Source: Psychrobacter cibarius
Lineage (GTDB): Bacteria; Pseudomonadota; Gammaproteobacteria; Pseudomonadales; Moraxellaceae
Length of the DNA: 64,000 bases
NCBI RefSeq assembly: GCF_016107535.1
Contig: NZ_JABASQ010000002.1
Location: 248,001 to 312,000 of the forward strand
Direction of reading: 5' to 3'
The position numbers and the translations under genes were made by a program. The notes below the pieces were generated by a model. It had not been told where the DNA came from. It saw nothing but the letters and a program-made list of their open reading frames with translations, and did no database searches. Below, one piece after another: positions 1-9,891 of this stretch. Position 1 is the first letter of the stretch. Each line of letters begins with the position of its first letter.

Positions 1-1
1 T

Positions 2-1840
2 ATCAAACACCTGCGTAACATTGCAATTATTGCCCACGTTGACCACGGTAAAACAACTTTGGTTGATAAGTTATTACATCAGTCTGGTACTTTTGGCGAC
101 CGTGCAAACATTGCTGAACGTGCAATGGATTCAGGCGATATTGAGCAAGAACGTGGTATTACCATTTTGGCTAAAAATACAGCCATCCGCTGGACAGATA
201 AGACTGATGATACTGAATATCGTATCAACATTGTTGACACCCCAGGTCACGCCGACTTTGGTGGTGAAGTTGAGCGTGTAATGTCTATGGTTGACTGCGT
301 GCTTCTAGTCGTTGATGCGGTGGATGGCCCAATGCCACAGACCCGTTTTGTGACGCAAAAAGCGTTCGAACAAGGTCTAAAACCTATCGTTGTCATCAAT
401 AAAATTGACCGTCCTGGCTCACGCCCTGACTGGGTAATGGATCAAATCTTTGATCTTTTTGATAACTTGGGTGCAACTGATGAACAGCTTGATTTCCCAG
501 TTGTTTATGCCTCAGCATTGAATGGTATTGCAGGTTTGGAAGCTGACGATTTAGCTGATGACATGACACCGCTTTTCAAAACAATTGTTGATGTGGTTCA
601 GCCTCCTCAAGTTGATGCTGACGCACCGTTCCGTATGCAAATCTCAAGCCTTGATTACAACAGTTTTGTTGGCGTTATCGGCATTGGTCGTATTCAGCGT
701 GGTAAAGTCAAAACCAATACTCAAGTAACTGTAATCGACAAAAATGGCAATACCCGTAATGGCCGTATTTTAAAAATTATGGGTTATCATGGTCTTGATC
801 GTATTGATGTTGAAGATGCACAAGCTGGTGACATCGTTTGTATTACTGGTATTGATTCGCTTAATATCTCAGATACGATTTGTGATCCTAGTGCTGTCGA
901 AGCATTACCAGCATTAACGGTTGATGAACCTACCGTTTCTATGAACTTCCAAGTAAATAACTCACCTTTTGCTGGTCGTGATGGCAAGTTTGTGACCTCG
1001 CGTAATATCCGTGAGCGTCTTGAGCGTGAATTGATTCATAACGTAGCATTACGTGTAGAAGATACAGAATCTCCTGATAAATTCAAAGTATCAGGTCGCG
1101 GTGAGCTGCATCTGTCTGTATTGATTGAAAACATGCGCCGTGAAGGTTTTGAGATGGGTGTTTCAGGCCCAGAAGTTATCGTCAAAGAAGTGGATGGTAA
1201 ATTACAAGAGCCGTATGAAAACGTTGTTTTTGATATTGAAGATGAGCATCAAGGTTCTATCATGGAGCAGGTTGGCTTGCGTAAAGGCGAGATGACCAAT
1301 ATGGAGCTTGATGGTAAAGGTCGTATGCGTATCGAAGCGACGATGCCTGCCCGTGGTTTGATCGGTTTCCGTTCTGAGTTCTTAACGTTGACCTCAGGAA
1401 CTGGTATCATGACGTCAAGCTTCTCACATTACGGTCCACAAAAGATCGGTGATGTTGGTGGTCGCTCGAATGGTGTCTTGGTTTCTATGGCGAAGGGTGT
1501 TTGCTTAGGTTTCGCGCTATTTAACCTGCAAAAACGCGGTAAGTTATTTGCTGAGCCACAGCTTGAAGTTTACGAAGGTATGATTGTTGGTCTTAACTCA
1601 CGTAACGATGATATGGCTGTTAATCCAACGACTGCTAAGCAGTTAACCAACGTTCGTGCGAGTGGTACTGATGAAGCATTGACGTTGACTCCAGCAGTCA
1701 AGTTCACACTTGAGCAAGCGCTTGAATTCATTCAAGATGATGAATTGGTTGAAGTAACACCTAAGGCGATTCGTCTGCGTAAGCGTTATTTGACTGAAAG
1801 TGAGCGTAAGCGTCACGGCCGTGGTAAAAAAGGTGCTTAA
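2..1840 (+). CDS. typA: Ribosome-associated GTPase TypA/BipA (5' end outside window)
   Basis: Translational GTPase of the EF-G superfamily that binds the ribosome and acts in 50S assembly and in cold or stress growth. The reading frame is open from base 2, so 612 residues are visible and probably only a few N-terminal residues are missing (family length about 605-615). G1 is AHVDHGKTT near visible residue 12, G3 is DTPGHADF near residue 80, and G4 is NKID near residue 134. The EF-G-like domain III/V region and a basic C-terminus ([11 protein letters not shown]) follow. The downstream TTG or ATG codons are not real starts because G1 lies upstream of them. A strong terminator follows about 100 bases after the stop, so the transcript probably ends there. 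Identity is certain at family level. Confidence 0.97.
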   Translation: MKHLRNIAIIAHVDHGKTTLVDKLLHQSGTFGDRANIAERAMDSGDIEQERGITILAKNTAIRWTDKTDDTEYRINIVDTPGHADFGGEVERVMSMVDCVLLVVDAVDGPMPQTRFVTQKAFEQGLKPIVVINKIDRPGSRPDWVMDQIFDLFDNLGATDEQLDFPVVYASALNGIAGLEADDLADDMTPLFKTIVDVVQPPQVDADAPFRMQISSLDYNSFVGVIGIGRIQRGKVKTNTQVTVIDKNGNTRNGRILKIMGYHGLDRIDVEDAQAGDIVCITGIDSLNISDTICDPSAVEALPALTVDEPTVSMNFQVNNSPFAGRDGKFVTSRNIRERLERELIHNVALRVEDTESPDKFKVSGRGELHLSVLIENMRREGFEMGVSGPEVIVKEVDGKLQEPYENVVFDIEDEHQGSIMEQVGLRKGEMTNMELDGKGRMRIEATMPARGLIGFRSEFLTLTSGTGIMTSSFSHYGPQKIGDVGGRSNGVLVSMAKGVCLGFALFNLQKRGKLFAEPQLEVYEGMIVGLNSRNDDMAVNPTTAKQLTNVRASGTDEALTLTPAVKFTLEQALEFIQDDELVEVTPKAIRLRKRYLTESERKRHGRGKKGA

Positions 1841-1942
1841 TATTGAGCCATGAATTACTGAGTAATTTATTGGATTGATGTTTTATAGAAGCATTTGATG
1901 CCATTATTATTTAAGAATAGGCATCAAGATAACTAAAAAATT

Positions 1943-1990
1943 AGCAGTATAGAGTGAACTGAATATGGTTCATTTTATGCTGCTTTTTTT
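1943..1990 (+). terminator. Intrinsic terminator of typA
   Basis: A long imperfect stem with arms AGCAGTATAGAGTGAAC and GTTCATTTTATGCTGCT is followed directly by a run of eight T. It lies 103 bases after the typA stop and ahead of mscL, which therefore should have its own promoter. Confidence 0.8.
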
Positions 1991-2125
1991 TGTTGTAATT
2001 TCCATAGAATATAGACAGAATAACTGACAGTAGTAGTGTTTCTCACTATTACTCTTAAGGCTCAAGATTGGGTCGACTGTTGAGATACTTATTCGATTAT
2101 AGATTGGTATTTTGAGGAGAAAATA

Positions 2126-2569
2126 ATGAGTATGGTTTCTGAGTTTAAAGAATTCGCTCTAAAAGGTAATGTGATGGACTTAGCGGTCGGTGTCATTATC
2201 GGTGGGGCATTTGCTACTATCACAACGTCCTTAGTTGAAGACATTATTATGCCAATAGTGGCCTTCATAGCAGGTGGCGAAATCAATTTCAAAAACATGT
2301 TCTTAGTGTTGGGTGATGCGCCTGAAGGTGTTGCCATGACCTATGATGCCCTCAAAGCAGCTGGCGTTCCTGTATTAGCCTATGGCAGTTTCATTACTGT
2401 ACTGATTAATTTCTTAATTTTAGCATTCATTATTTTTATGATGGTTAGAATGGTTAATAAAATGCGTCGTAAAGAAGAAGTGCAAGAGTTGGTAAAACAA
2501 CCTTCAGAAGAGGTGCAATTGCTTCGTGAGATTAGTGCTAAGTTAAGTAACAACACTGTTTCAAAATAA
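2126..2569 (+). CDS. mscL: Large-conductance mechanosensitive channel MscL
   Basis: Homopentameric inner-membrane channel that opens under membrane tension and releases solutes during hypo-osmotic shock. The protein is 147 residues, typical for the family (about 130-150). The N-terminal amphipathic helix ends in [17 protein letters not shown], the family signature. TM1 spans about residues 18-45 and TM2 about 88-112, separated by a periplasmic loop, and a charged cytoplasmic helix ([11 protein letters not shown]) follows. A GAGGAG ribosome-binding site lies 6-8 bases upstream of ATG 2126, and starting at the second Met (2132) would still fit. It is monocistronic, bounded by the typA terminator and its own terminator. 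Confidence 0.96.
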   Translation: MSMVSEFKEFALKGNVMDLAVGVIIGGAFATITTSLVEDIIMPIVAFIAGGEINFKNMFLVLGDAPEGVAMTYDALKAAGVPVLAYGSFITVLINFLILAFIIFMMVRMVNKMRRKEEVQELVKQPSEEVQLLREISAKLSNNTVSK

Positions 2570-2594
2570 AATATGGTGATTTGATTAAAAACAC

Positions 2595-2626
2595 AAAAAA
2601 GGCTAACACGACGTTAGCCTTTTTTA
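2595..2626. terminator. Bidirectional terminator between mscL and the 2693-3133 gene
   Basis: AAAAAAGGCTAAC, a short loop, then GTTAGCCTTTTTT forms a perfect stem with A and T tracts on both sides. It lies between the convergent mscL (+) and the small exported-protein gene (-) and can serve both. Confidence 0.9.
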
Positions 2627-2692
2627 TGGATATTTTATAAATGCATTGTCTTTAGCGCAGTTGTATCATTTAACCAGCTGTTAATATAAAGA

Positions 2693-3133
2693 CTATGGTG
2701 TAACTACGACATAATCGTTGGTATTAATCAAAATCTCAGATGGTTGATCAACGACAATACGGACAACATTATCATTAGTCACTTGTGATTTGTAATAGTT
2801 GTCTTCAGCCACAGTACAACCTAAACAACGTCCCATCGCATCCCAAGGTTCAACAAAAAGTTTCTGCTGCGCCTGATCCGCATTACCACCGATAAGCGAG
2901 AAGGGTAGACTAACTAGGTAGGCGGCAGTACCAGCAACGGCACTGACCAGTTGTAAAGGTTTACCCACTACAGTATCAACCACCATTGTCTCATAAGAAG
3001 GCCCAAAGTCTGTCTCATCAATTTCTATGGCTGCCAAGGCAGGATGCATAGTAGCAGCCATTAAACTTAAGCTTGCGGCTATAGTAAAGGCTTTTTGCTT
3101 AACTGTGCGTTGGTTTTTGGCTTTAACAGTCAT
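2693..3133 (-). CDS. Small exported protein of unknown function
   Basis: 146 residues. Residues 1-34 look like a Sec signal peptide, with a basic start (KAKNQRTVKQK), a hydrophobic core and an ALA-A cleavage site near 34. The predicted mature protein of about 112 residues has a hydrophobic, glycine-rich segment (about 63-84, VSAVAGTAAYLVSLPFSLIGG region) and a CLGC pair near residues 103-106. The C-terminus ends in VVVTP. AGGA lies 8 bases upstream of the ATG, supporting this start. I do not recognise a named family. The two close cysteines could form a disulfide or bind metal, but nothing around the gene says which. It is a single gene convergent with mscL. Confidence 0.7.
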   Translation of the reverse strand: MTVKAKNQRTVKQKAFTIAASLSLMAATMHPALAAIEIDETDFGPSYETMVVDTVVGKPLQLVSAVAGTAAYLVSLPFSLIGGNADQAQQKLFVEPWDAMGRCLGCTVAEDNYYKSQVTNDNVVRIVVDQPSEILINTNDYVVVTP

Positions 3134-3461
3134 AACGATGTCCTAAAATTCATAATTGGTATGATTATTAGCTGCTGCTATTTCCACACAGAGACAATTT
3201 CCCTATATAAACAATGCGCAACGATAAGTAAGCTAAATATATTACAGATGTATAAACATTATGCACTATTTATGTAAGTGCTCATACTATTAAAGCAAGA
3301 TGTGTGTCAATAAGCAACAAAAATGGCGCGCGATATAATAATCTTAGTGCAAAATAATAAGACACTTGGTAAAGAGTATTGTGCTGCCATATTCTACGAC
3401 TTGATACCTAAGTTATTCTGGTACTTAAGGCGAAACAGATAGTGATAGTTTCAGATAATAT
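3134..3461. other. Intergenic region upstream of the exported-protein gene, downstream of mutM
   Basis: 328 bases, AT-rich. It must hold the minus-strand promoter for the 2693-3133 gene. No convincing RNA gene, terminator or repeat was seen, and no clear T-tract hairpin follows mutM. Confidence 0.5.
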
Positions 3462-4400
3462 TTAAAGGATTGGCTGACAGTTGGGGCAGAATACACTGGC
3501 GCGACCATTAATTTTGATATTCTCAAGCACAGCATCACAATGCGGACAAGTTTCCCCTTGTCTACCATAAACATTTAATGTCTGCTGGAAGTAACCGGTT
3601 TGACCATCTGCTACGGTGAAGTCTCGTAGTGTCGAGCCACCAAGCGCTATCGCCTTTTGTAAAATAACTTTAATATGATCGACCAAAATAATCATCTGAG
3701 CATAGGACAGTTGGTGAGCGGGGGTGGCTGGATGAATAGCTGATAAATATAGGCTTTCAGTTGCATAGATATTACCGACACCCACGACGACCTGTTGTTC
3801 CATGATGACTGATTTTATAGCGCGAGCAATGGGCTGCTTCTTTGGTTTGGCTTTGCCAATTGCTACAGTATCAGCACTGTGATCAAGCAAGTTTGACCGT
3901 TGAATAAATTGATACAGGTAGTCTGCAGTAAATTCATCTGATAATGGTTCAGGACCTAAATGATTTAATAGCTTAGCACTATAATCTTTGTGCCATAACA
4001 CTGATCCAAAACGTCTTGGGTCATAGTAATGTAGTTGGGATTTTGTATTATTAACGCCCTTAAAAACAATGATGAGATGATCATGCTTGCGCTTTTCAGT
4101 ACCGTAGCTTTGCTGTTGCAGGCTGCCCGACATACCTAAATGAACCAAAAGTTGACGCGGTACTAACGTAGCAGTTTGAGCCGCAGCGCTATCATCATTG
4201 GGTAATAAAGGTAAAAAGTTAAGAATTAAATATTTTGCGCGGCGCTCAACGCTATCTAGCGTGTAATCAATCAAGCTATCTAAATCATCTGGCATCGCCC
4301 AACGCAGCTTTGGCTGAAAAACTTTTATATCGATAATGCGTTGCCCTAATAACGGTGCAAGGCTGGTTTTGGTTGTTTCTACTTCAGGCAATTCAGGCAT
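3462..4400 (-). CDS. mutM: Formamidopyrimidine-DNA glycosylase MutM (Fpg)
   Basis: Base-excision repair enzyme that removes 8-oxoguanine and formamidopyrimidines and cleaves the AP site. The mature N-terminus starts PELPEVE, with the catalytic Pro and Glu immediately after Met1, which fixes the start. The beta-domain lysine lies in RRAKYLIL near residue 58. The H2TH region holds VVVGVGNIYATESLY, and the C-terminal zinc finger has four cysteines (CPHC ... CPNC, about residues 287-307). At 312 residues it is longer than the usual 270, through insertions near 65-80 (a D/A/T-rich loop) and near 182-190 (KAKPKKQP). It follows relA on the same strand by 53 bases and may share its transcript. Confidence 0.96.
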   Translation of the reverse strand: MPELPEVETTKTSLAPLLGQRIIDIKVFQPKLRWAMPDDLDSLIDYTLDSVERRAKYLILNFLPLLPNDDSAAAQTATLVPRQLLVHLGMSGSLQQQSYGTEKRKHDHLIIVFKGVNNTKSQLHYYDPRRFGSVLWHKDYSAKLLNHLGPEPLSDEFTADYLYQFIQRSNLLDHSADTVAIGKAKPKKQPIARAIKSVIMEQQVVVGVGNIYATESLYLSAIHPATPAHQLSYAQMIILVDHIKVILQKAIALGGSTLRDFTVADGQTGYFQQTLNVYGRQGETCPHCDAVLENIKINGRASVFCPNCQPIL

Positions 4401-4453
4401 GATGTTTTTATAATAACCTTATGATTCAGTGGACATACTTTATGAGTTTATAT

Positions 4454-7006
4454 CTAAGCGACGGCGCGGCGAGCATGCAAGATACCATGCTGCTGCTCTA
4501 GTTTCGCTAAAAGCTTAGATAGGTGTGCCAATCCTGAAACCTCAATATGAAATTTTAAAAAGGCAATGTTATCATCATTACTAAGCGTCTCAACTTGACG
4601 AATATTGACATTTTCTTTATCAATAATTTGCGTCAAGTCACGCAACAGTCCGCGTCTATCATAGGCTTCTACGTGAATATCAACGGGTTGATAACGACCA
4701 GCTTGTACCCGCCACGAAGCCTCTATTTCGCGCTCAGGATCGCGTTCAATCAAGCGTGAATATTCAGGGCAACCACGATTATGGACACTGACACCTCGTG
4801 ATAAGGTAATGTAACCAGCAATTGGCTCACCATGCACAGGGTGGCAACAGCCTGCTAGATTGATTTCTATATTATCCAGCCCATCGATACGAATTTTATA
4901 AGCATCAATTTTGCCTGCCTCTCTAGCATCTATACTTGGCGCAAAATTTTCTGGCGGTCTTTCAGGTTCTAGGTGCAGCTGGCGGGAGATGTGGCTGGTG
5001 AGTTGGTTGAGACCAATGTCGCCTGTGACCAAGCCAACGATAATATCATCAGTCGTATTGACATGGAAATGCTGAATATAGTCGTTTAAATCGATGCTAT
5101 TGGGATGTACCGATAGTCTTTCAAGCTCTTTACTGAGCATTTGACGACCAATTTCAATGTTCTTATCACGGTCTTGCTTATTGAACCATTGACGCAATTT
5201 TGAACGTGCACGGTTGGTATGAATGTATCCAAGTGAAGCAACTAGCCAATCACGGTTGGGCTCACGTGATGCTTTGGTGATAATTTCAACTTGTTCACCC
5301 GTTTTGAGTTGATAGGTTAATGGTACATAGCGCTGATTGACTCGCGCAGCTTGGGCACGATTACCGACTTGTGTATGTACATAATAAGCAAAATCAAGAA
5401 CGGTTGCCCCTTTTGGCAGTTCAGTAATGTCACCATCACGGCTAAAGATATAGATGCGTTCGAGCTCGTCAAAGTCAACGAGTTGCTCTTCTTCGTCAAA
5501 CTCCATACCCTCTATTTCTTCACCAGTTAGTAAAGATGAGCGAGGTTGGTTACGGGTTTCATTATTGATCGATAACAGTTGGCGCAGCGAGCTGATTCTT
5601 TGATTAAGATAATTATCTTTTTTATTCTTTAGACCTTCTTTGTAGTTAACATGAGCACACATACCAAGCTCAGCTTCGAAATGCATTTCATGAGTACGAA
5701 TTTGTACTTCCAGTGACTTGTTTTCAGCAATGACTGCCGTATGTAGTGAGCGATAACCATTGGACTTGGGGTTGGTAATATAGTCATCGAATTGTTCAGG
5801 AATATATCGCCACAAGCCATGTACCAATCCAAGCACGTGGTAACAGTCTGATGGGTTGGTGACCAATACTCGCAGCGCGCGAATGTCATAAAGCTGATCA
5901 AACGATAAGCCTTTGAGCTTCATTTTTCGGTAGATAGAGTAGATATGCTTGACTCGTCCAGAGACCTCACCTTCGATATTAGCCTCTGCTAGTGCTTCAT
6001 TAAGCTTATCTTGTACACGCTGAATATAGGACTCGCGTTCGCTGCGTTTTTCGGAGAGCAGTTTGGCAATCTCTTTATAGCGTTCAGGCGCAAGGTAGCG
6101 AAAGGCTAAGTCTTCTAGCTCCCATTTAAGTTGCGCGATGCCCAAGCGGTGAGCTAGTGGAGCATAAATAGTCATGACTTCACGCGCCACCCGATTCTGT
6201 CGCTCTTCATTAGAAAAGGTCAATTCGCGCATGGCAAAAGTACGCTCAGCCAATTTGATAAGCACGACGCGTACATCATTGGTGACGGAAATTAGCATGC
6301 TATAAATATTAGATAGCTGGTCGCGCTGATTGTTTACGAAGTGATCTTCTAGACGCTTATTGCTTTCAATAATCTCAGACAGCTTACCCATTGCCAAGGT
6401 GTCTTTGACTAGGGTCGATATGTCTGCACCGAATTTTTTCTCGATATCAGCGAGGCTTATGATTGATTTTCGCGCACTACGATAGAGCATTGCAGCCACA
6501 AGAGCGTCTTCGTCTTGGTAGAGATAGGTCAATATGTCTGTCATGCCAATACCAGTGACATAAGCGCCTGAACGCTCAGACTCTCTAGTATTCATATGAC
6601 TGCGAATAAATTCACAAGCAGCACTCAAGTGAGGTACAGACTCTTGTCCGATACGTTTGGCGACGTTGTCTAACCAAGTGGGAACATCAATATTGACTTG
6701 ATCTAAATCAATCGCTTCGAGCTCTTTATCTGACAGAGCATTATTTTTATCTAAAAGCGGGTTATCAGAATATTCGTTTTCAAGCTTTGGATCATGACTA
6801 TGAAAGGCATGTAGTGCTGAGCGATCAAAAGTGGTGTGTAGCTTATGAGTGGACAGCTGGTATTTGATATCGAGGGGGATTTGGGCATAGCTATTGGCAG
6901 ACTGGTGCGAGCGTTGGCTCGCGACCAGTTGAGCGGCAAGTGCTGCACTATCGGCTTGGGTGGTCTGTCCATCCACCAGCGGTAATCCTTCACGAATTTT
7001 TACCAT
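4454..7006 (-). CDS. relA: GTP pyrophosphokinase RelA, (p)ppGpp synthetase
   Basis: Ribosome-associated stringent-response enzyme making pppGpp/ppGpp from GTP/GDP and ATP. It is 850 residues. The N-terminal HD hydrolase domain is degenerate: where SpoT has the His-Asp pair, this protein reads AAMLYRSARKS, so no hydrolase activity is expected. The synthetase domain has YDIRALRVLV, the E-x-D-D motif (EQFDD) typical of monofunctional RelA rather than SpoT, and GYRSLHTAV. A TGS domain (IYIFSRDGDITELPKG onward), a zinc-finger-like segment (AGCCHPVHGEPI, RGCPEY) and a C-terminal ACT domain (last about 70 residues) follow. An AGGAG site lies 8 bases before the ATG. Gene order with rlmD and cysM matches the Pseudomonas relA locus. 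Confidence 0.96.
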   Translation of the reverse strand: MVKIREGLPLVDGQTTQADSAALAAQLVASQRSHQSANSYAQIPLDIKYQLSTHKLHTTFDRSALHAFHSHDPKLENEYSDNPLLDKNNALSDKELEAIDLDQVNIDVPTWLDNVAKRIGQESVPHLSAACEFIRSHMNTRESERSGAYVTGIGMTDILTYLYQDEDALVAAMLYRSARKSIISLADIEKKFGADISTLVKDTLAMGKLSEIIESNKRLEDHFVNNQRDQLSNIYSMLISVTNDVRVVLIKLAERTFAMRELTFSNEERQNRVAREVMTIYAPLAHRLGIAQLKWELEDLAFRYLAPERYKEIAKLLSEKRSERESYIQRVQDKLNEALAEANIEGEVSGRVKHIYSIYRKMKLKGLSFDQLYDIRALRVLVTNPSDCYHVLGLVHGLWRYIPEQFDDYITNPKSNGYRSLHTAVIAENKSLEVQIRTHEMHFEAELGMCAHVNYKEGLKNKKDNYLNQRISSLRQLLSINNETRNQPRSSLLTGEEIEGMEFDEEEQLVDFDELERIYIFSRDGDITELPKGATVLDFAYYVHTQVGNRAQAARVNQRYVPLTYQLKTGEQVEIITKASREPNRDWLVASLGYIHTNRARSKLRQWFNKQDRDKNIEIGRQMLSKELERLSVHPNSIDLNDYIQHFHVNTTDDIIVGLVTGDIGLNQLTSHISRQLHLEPERPPENFAPSIDAREAGKIDAYKIRIDGLDNIEINLAGCCHPVHGEPIAGYITLSRGVSVHNRGCPEYSRLIERDPEREIEASWRVQAGRYQPVDIHVEAYDRRGLLRDLTQIIDKENVNIRQVETLSNDDNIAFLKFHIEVSGLAHLSKLLAKLEQQHGILHARRAVA

Positions 7007-7389
7007 AGCCGACTCCTCTTAGCTATTTTGAATTGATTATAACCTCATCTACTATGCACACACGTTGAACTTACGATTCATAAAGTATCAGCTATAAACC
7101 AATATAACTGCTAAAAAATCTGTTTTTTAGCAGTCATAAAATGCGCGTAAAATATATAAAGCTATGAGTGCAAACGTTCACAAGAATGGAAAAAACCAGC
7201 CTAGGAATACTGTTTACTATTATCTCACTTTAAAGAGACAAATCAAGCGAGGCTATGTAATGTCTGCGGTTAATCAGGATAAATAACCATCATTTTTTGC
7301 CACCGCTTGACTCAAATTTTGAATCAAGCTCAGTGACATGCAGTATGGCTATTTAACGCTCTGAACCGCTCACTTAACCGTAAATTGAA
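7007..7389. other. Intergenic region between rlmD and relA
   Basis: 383 bases between two minus-strand genes, so it holds the relA promoter and the rlmD 3' untranslated region. It contains a perfect 11 bp inverted repeat (CTGCTAAAAAA/TTTTTTAGCAG, 7110-7135) without a clear T tract on the minus strand. A short stretch near 7237-7252 (CAAGCGAGGCT) matches part of the repeat family listed at 56376 in reverse orientation. Nothing else was recognised. Confidence 0.45.
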
Positions 7390-8931
7390 TTACACCGCTA
7401 CTTTTTCAAAACGAGCGATGGACTCAACATGACCGGTATGACAGAACATGTCCATTACGCCAGCATGAGTCAGACGATAGCCTTGCTCTAACAATGCTTT
7501 TGTATCACGGGCGAGGGTTGCAGGGTTGCAAGAGACATAAACGATTCGCTCAGCGTTAAATTTCGGCAAGTACTGCATAATTTCCCAAGCACCAGAACGC
7601 GGCGGGTCGATCAATAGCGCATCAAAGCCCTGATTTGCCCAAGGTTTATCAGTACAGTCTTGCGTCAAATCTTGGCTATAAAATTCTGTATTATTGATGC
7701 CATTACGACGTGCGTTATCGGCTGCACGTGCGGTCATCGCTTCGCTGCCTTCAACACCAACCACAGAACCTGTCTCACCAACGAGGCGCGCAAGTGGCAA
7801 GCTAAAGTTGCCTAGACCACTGAATAAATCAAGTACGCGTTCACCTGCTTTTAAGTCTAACAAATCGCAAGCAAGCTTGGTCATTTGACGATTAACGGAC
7901 AGGTTCACTTGGGTAAAATCTGTCGGGATAAACTCGAAAGTCAAATCGTATTCTGGCAATTGGTAATATAAACGACCAAATTGCTGGCTCATGTCATCAT
8001 CTGCAGTCAATGCAATACGCTGGATACTGTCCGCACCCTTAGACTGCAAATATAGCTGCCAGTTGCGTGCGGCAAAAAATACTTTTAGCTTTTCTATATC
8101 AGCGTCTGATAACGGCTCCAAGTTGCGTACGATAAGGGCAACGGGCTGATTGCCATCTGGCAGCTCAGGCATTTCCTCACCCATGGCCAACTCAAGCTGA
8201 GCAATCTTATTACGACTCTCTAGCGTACTAATCAGTGTTTTTAAGTTTTCAATCTCAAAACCAATTCTTGGATCTAAAATATGACACTCATTTAATTCTG
8301 CCAAAAAGTTACTTGAGCGCTCACGAAAACCGACAAGCGCGGTTTCTTTTTTGGTGACATAACGCACACCCAATCGTGCTTTGGTACGATAACCAAGACG
8401 ATCACCAACCACTGGAGCGAGCCAGTTATCAGGCGTGACATTGGCTTGGTGTATCAGCATTTCAGCCAGTACAGATTGCTTAAAGTTGATTTGACCGTCT
8501 GGCTGCCAGTGTTGCAAATTACAGCCACCACACACCCCAAAATGTGGGCAGGGCGGTACGGCACGTTCAGAATTTGGATTGGCAGTAATACTGACAGCCT
8601 CGCCTTCTTCAAAGCTGGCACGGCTATTGGTTATTTTGACCAAGGCACTTTCACCTGGCAATGCAAAGCTTACAAAGATTTTTTTGCCATGTTTGTCTTC
8701 GATATGGCCATCGTCTATACCAAAACCATTACCATAAACGGCAACGCCGCGACCATCATGCGACAAACCATCAATGGTGAAGGGCAGAGGTTCTGCATCC
8801 TTTAGACGGCGGCGTGTCTTTGATGAGGGTTTAGATTTTTTCTTATTAGGCGGAATAGTAATCGTTTGGGTCTCGCTCGTTGCTGGCGTAACATCAGAGG
8901 TTGTAGACGTTTTTGAATCGGTGGGTTGCAT
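7390..8931 (-). CDS. rlmD: 23S rRNA (uracil-1939-C5)-methyltransferase RlmD
   Basis: SAM-dependent RNA methyltransferase (RumA/RlmD) modifying U1939 of 23S rRNA. It is 513 residues against 433 in E. coli; the excess is mostly a 45-residue Ser/Thr/Lys-rich N-terminal tail. A TRAM domain follows (about 55-120, [19 protein letters not shown]). Then comes an iron-sulfur motif [15 protein letters not shown] near residues 137-150 and the SAM motif [15 protein letters not shown]. The RNA methyltransferase signature DPPRSGA precedes [11 protein letters not shown], which carries the catalytic Cys. It sits between cysM/exonuclease and relA on the minus strand, as in Pseudomonas. The tail has no obvious homology and may bind RNA by charge. 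Confidence 0.95.
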   Translation of the reverse strand: MQPTDSKTSTTSDVTPATSETQTITIPPNKKKSKPSSKTRRRLKDAEPLPFTIDGLSHDGRGVAVYGNGFGIDDGHIEDKHGKKIFVSFALPGESALVKITNSRASFEEGEAVSITANPNSERAVPPCPHFGVCGGCNLQHWQPDGQINFKQSVLAEMLIHQANVTPDNWLAPVVGDRLGYRTKARLGVRYVTKKETALVGFRERSSNFLAELNECHILDPRIGFEIENLKTLISTLESRNKIAQLELAMGEEMPELPDGNQPVALIVRNLEPLSDADIEKLKVFFAARNWQLYLQSKGADSIQRIALTADDDMSQQFGRLYYQLPEYDLTFEFIPTDFTQVNLSVNRQMTKLACDLLDLKAGERVLDLFSGLGNFSLPLARLVGETGSVVGVEGSEAMTARAADNARRNGINNTEFYSQDLTQDCTDKPWANQGFDALLIDPPRSGAWEIMQYLPKFNAERIVYVSCNPATLARDTKALLEQGYRLTHAGVMDMFCHTGHVESIARFEKVAV

Positions 8932-9019
8932 AAACCTGCCTTAATAATAAATGATAAATAACTAAAGAAGTGAGGATAAACGCGATGTCTTATAACGCGC
9001 CTTCATATAACTTCATTTG

Positions 9020-9844
9020 TTATGATGTGGGCGCAGATGACCAATCAGCGATGAAGTCTTGATGGCGAGCATGACCATCCGCTTGGGTATATTTTACTAA
9101 ATAGTCATAGCTCTGCTGCTGCCAAGCGTCAAAATCTTGTGAGGATAATTGTCCAGTTAAACGCAACCAGCGCAAATAGATTAGCCATGTATTCATGACG
9201 TCAGACTCGCAATAAATAGACAGCGTTTGCCAGTCATCGTTATTGACAAGCTCACCAACCATACTACCGTCGACAGCTGTTTTACCCGGTAGACCATATA
9301 AACTTGCGACAATATCCATGGCTTCGCGGCGGCTGGCACCATACTGGCTAAATCTGTCCATCAAATCAAGGTGACGGGTGTGGAAGCGATTGACATAATT
9401 ATCAAAGCGCATGTTTTTGATGCGCTCGCCTTCTTCAAATAACCATGGCGCTGATAAATCGTATTGCATAGCCCGATATATCAGTACAGGAATATCGAAA
9501 CCTGAGCCATTCCAACTAATAAGCTGTGGCAGTTTTTCGATGTCACTAAATGCCCGAAAAAATTTGGCAAGAATATCTTTTTCACTGAATTTATCAGCGG
9601 TCAATGAGAACAACGAAAACTTGCCATCTTTGATATATAACGCTGAGATACAGACAATACGCTGCAGTGGCAAGCGCATAAAGTCATGCCCAGCTTCTTG
9701 TATTCGAAGCGCTGTGAGTGCGCTCAATGCATCTGCATCATTCAACTCTGCCAATTGCGGATAGATACGGCGCGCCGCATCGGTATCAGCGACAGTTTCG
9801 ATATCAAAGACCAATATAGGGTCGGATGGTAGAGCTTGTGACAT
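9020..9844 (-). CDS. Predicted 3'-5' exonuclease, PolB-type (DNA_pol_B_exo2 family)
   Basis: DnaQ-fold exonuclease related to the proofreading domain of family B polymerases. Conserved metal-ligand motifs are visible: VFDIETVAD near residue 15 (DxE, motif ExoI), ISWNGSGFDIPVL near 115 (ExoII) and YCESDVMNTWLIYLR near 205 (ExoIII). The length of 274 residues suits the family. I chose ATG 9844 over an in-frame ATG at 9865 because CAGGA lies 8 bases upstream of the internal one. It is 47 bases downstream of cysM on the same strand and 88 bases upstream of rlmD, so cotranscription is plausible. Its substrate in vivo is not known to me. Confidence 0.88.
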   Translation of the reverse strand: MSQALPSDPILVFDIETVADTDAARRIYPQLAELNDADALSALTALRIQEAGHDFMRLPLQRIVCISALYIKDGKFSLFSLTADKFSEKDILAKFFRAFSDIEKLPQLISWNGSGFDIPVLIYRAMQYDLSAPWLFEEGERIKNMRFDNYVNRFHTRHLDLMDRFSQYGASRREAMDIVASLYGLPGKTAVDGSMVGELVNNDDWQTLSIYCESDVMNTWLIYLRWLRLTGQLSSQDFDAWQQQSYDYLVKYTQADGHARHQDFIADWSSAPTS

Positions 9845-9891
9845 AAGAAATCCTGATTGAATCAACTAAACTTAGCAGCGTTGTCTGTGCG

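Noticed and set aside
59-1840. TTG at 59 as the start of typA
   Set aside because: The G1 motif AHVDHGKTT lies upstream of this codon in the same frame, so the real start is before base 1.
7110-7135. Possible terminator at the inverted repeat CTGCTAAAAAA/TTTTTTAGCAG
   Set aside because: The stem is AT-rich with no T tract on the minus strand beyond it and lies 255 bases from the rlmD stop, so terminator function is not supported.
7694-7888. Plus-strand open frame of 64 codons inside rlmD
   Set aside because: It runs against rlmD, which has full motifs in its own frame. It is a shadow frame without a ribosome-binding site.
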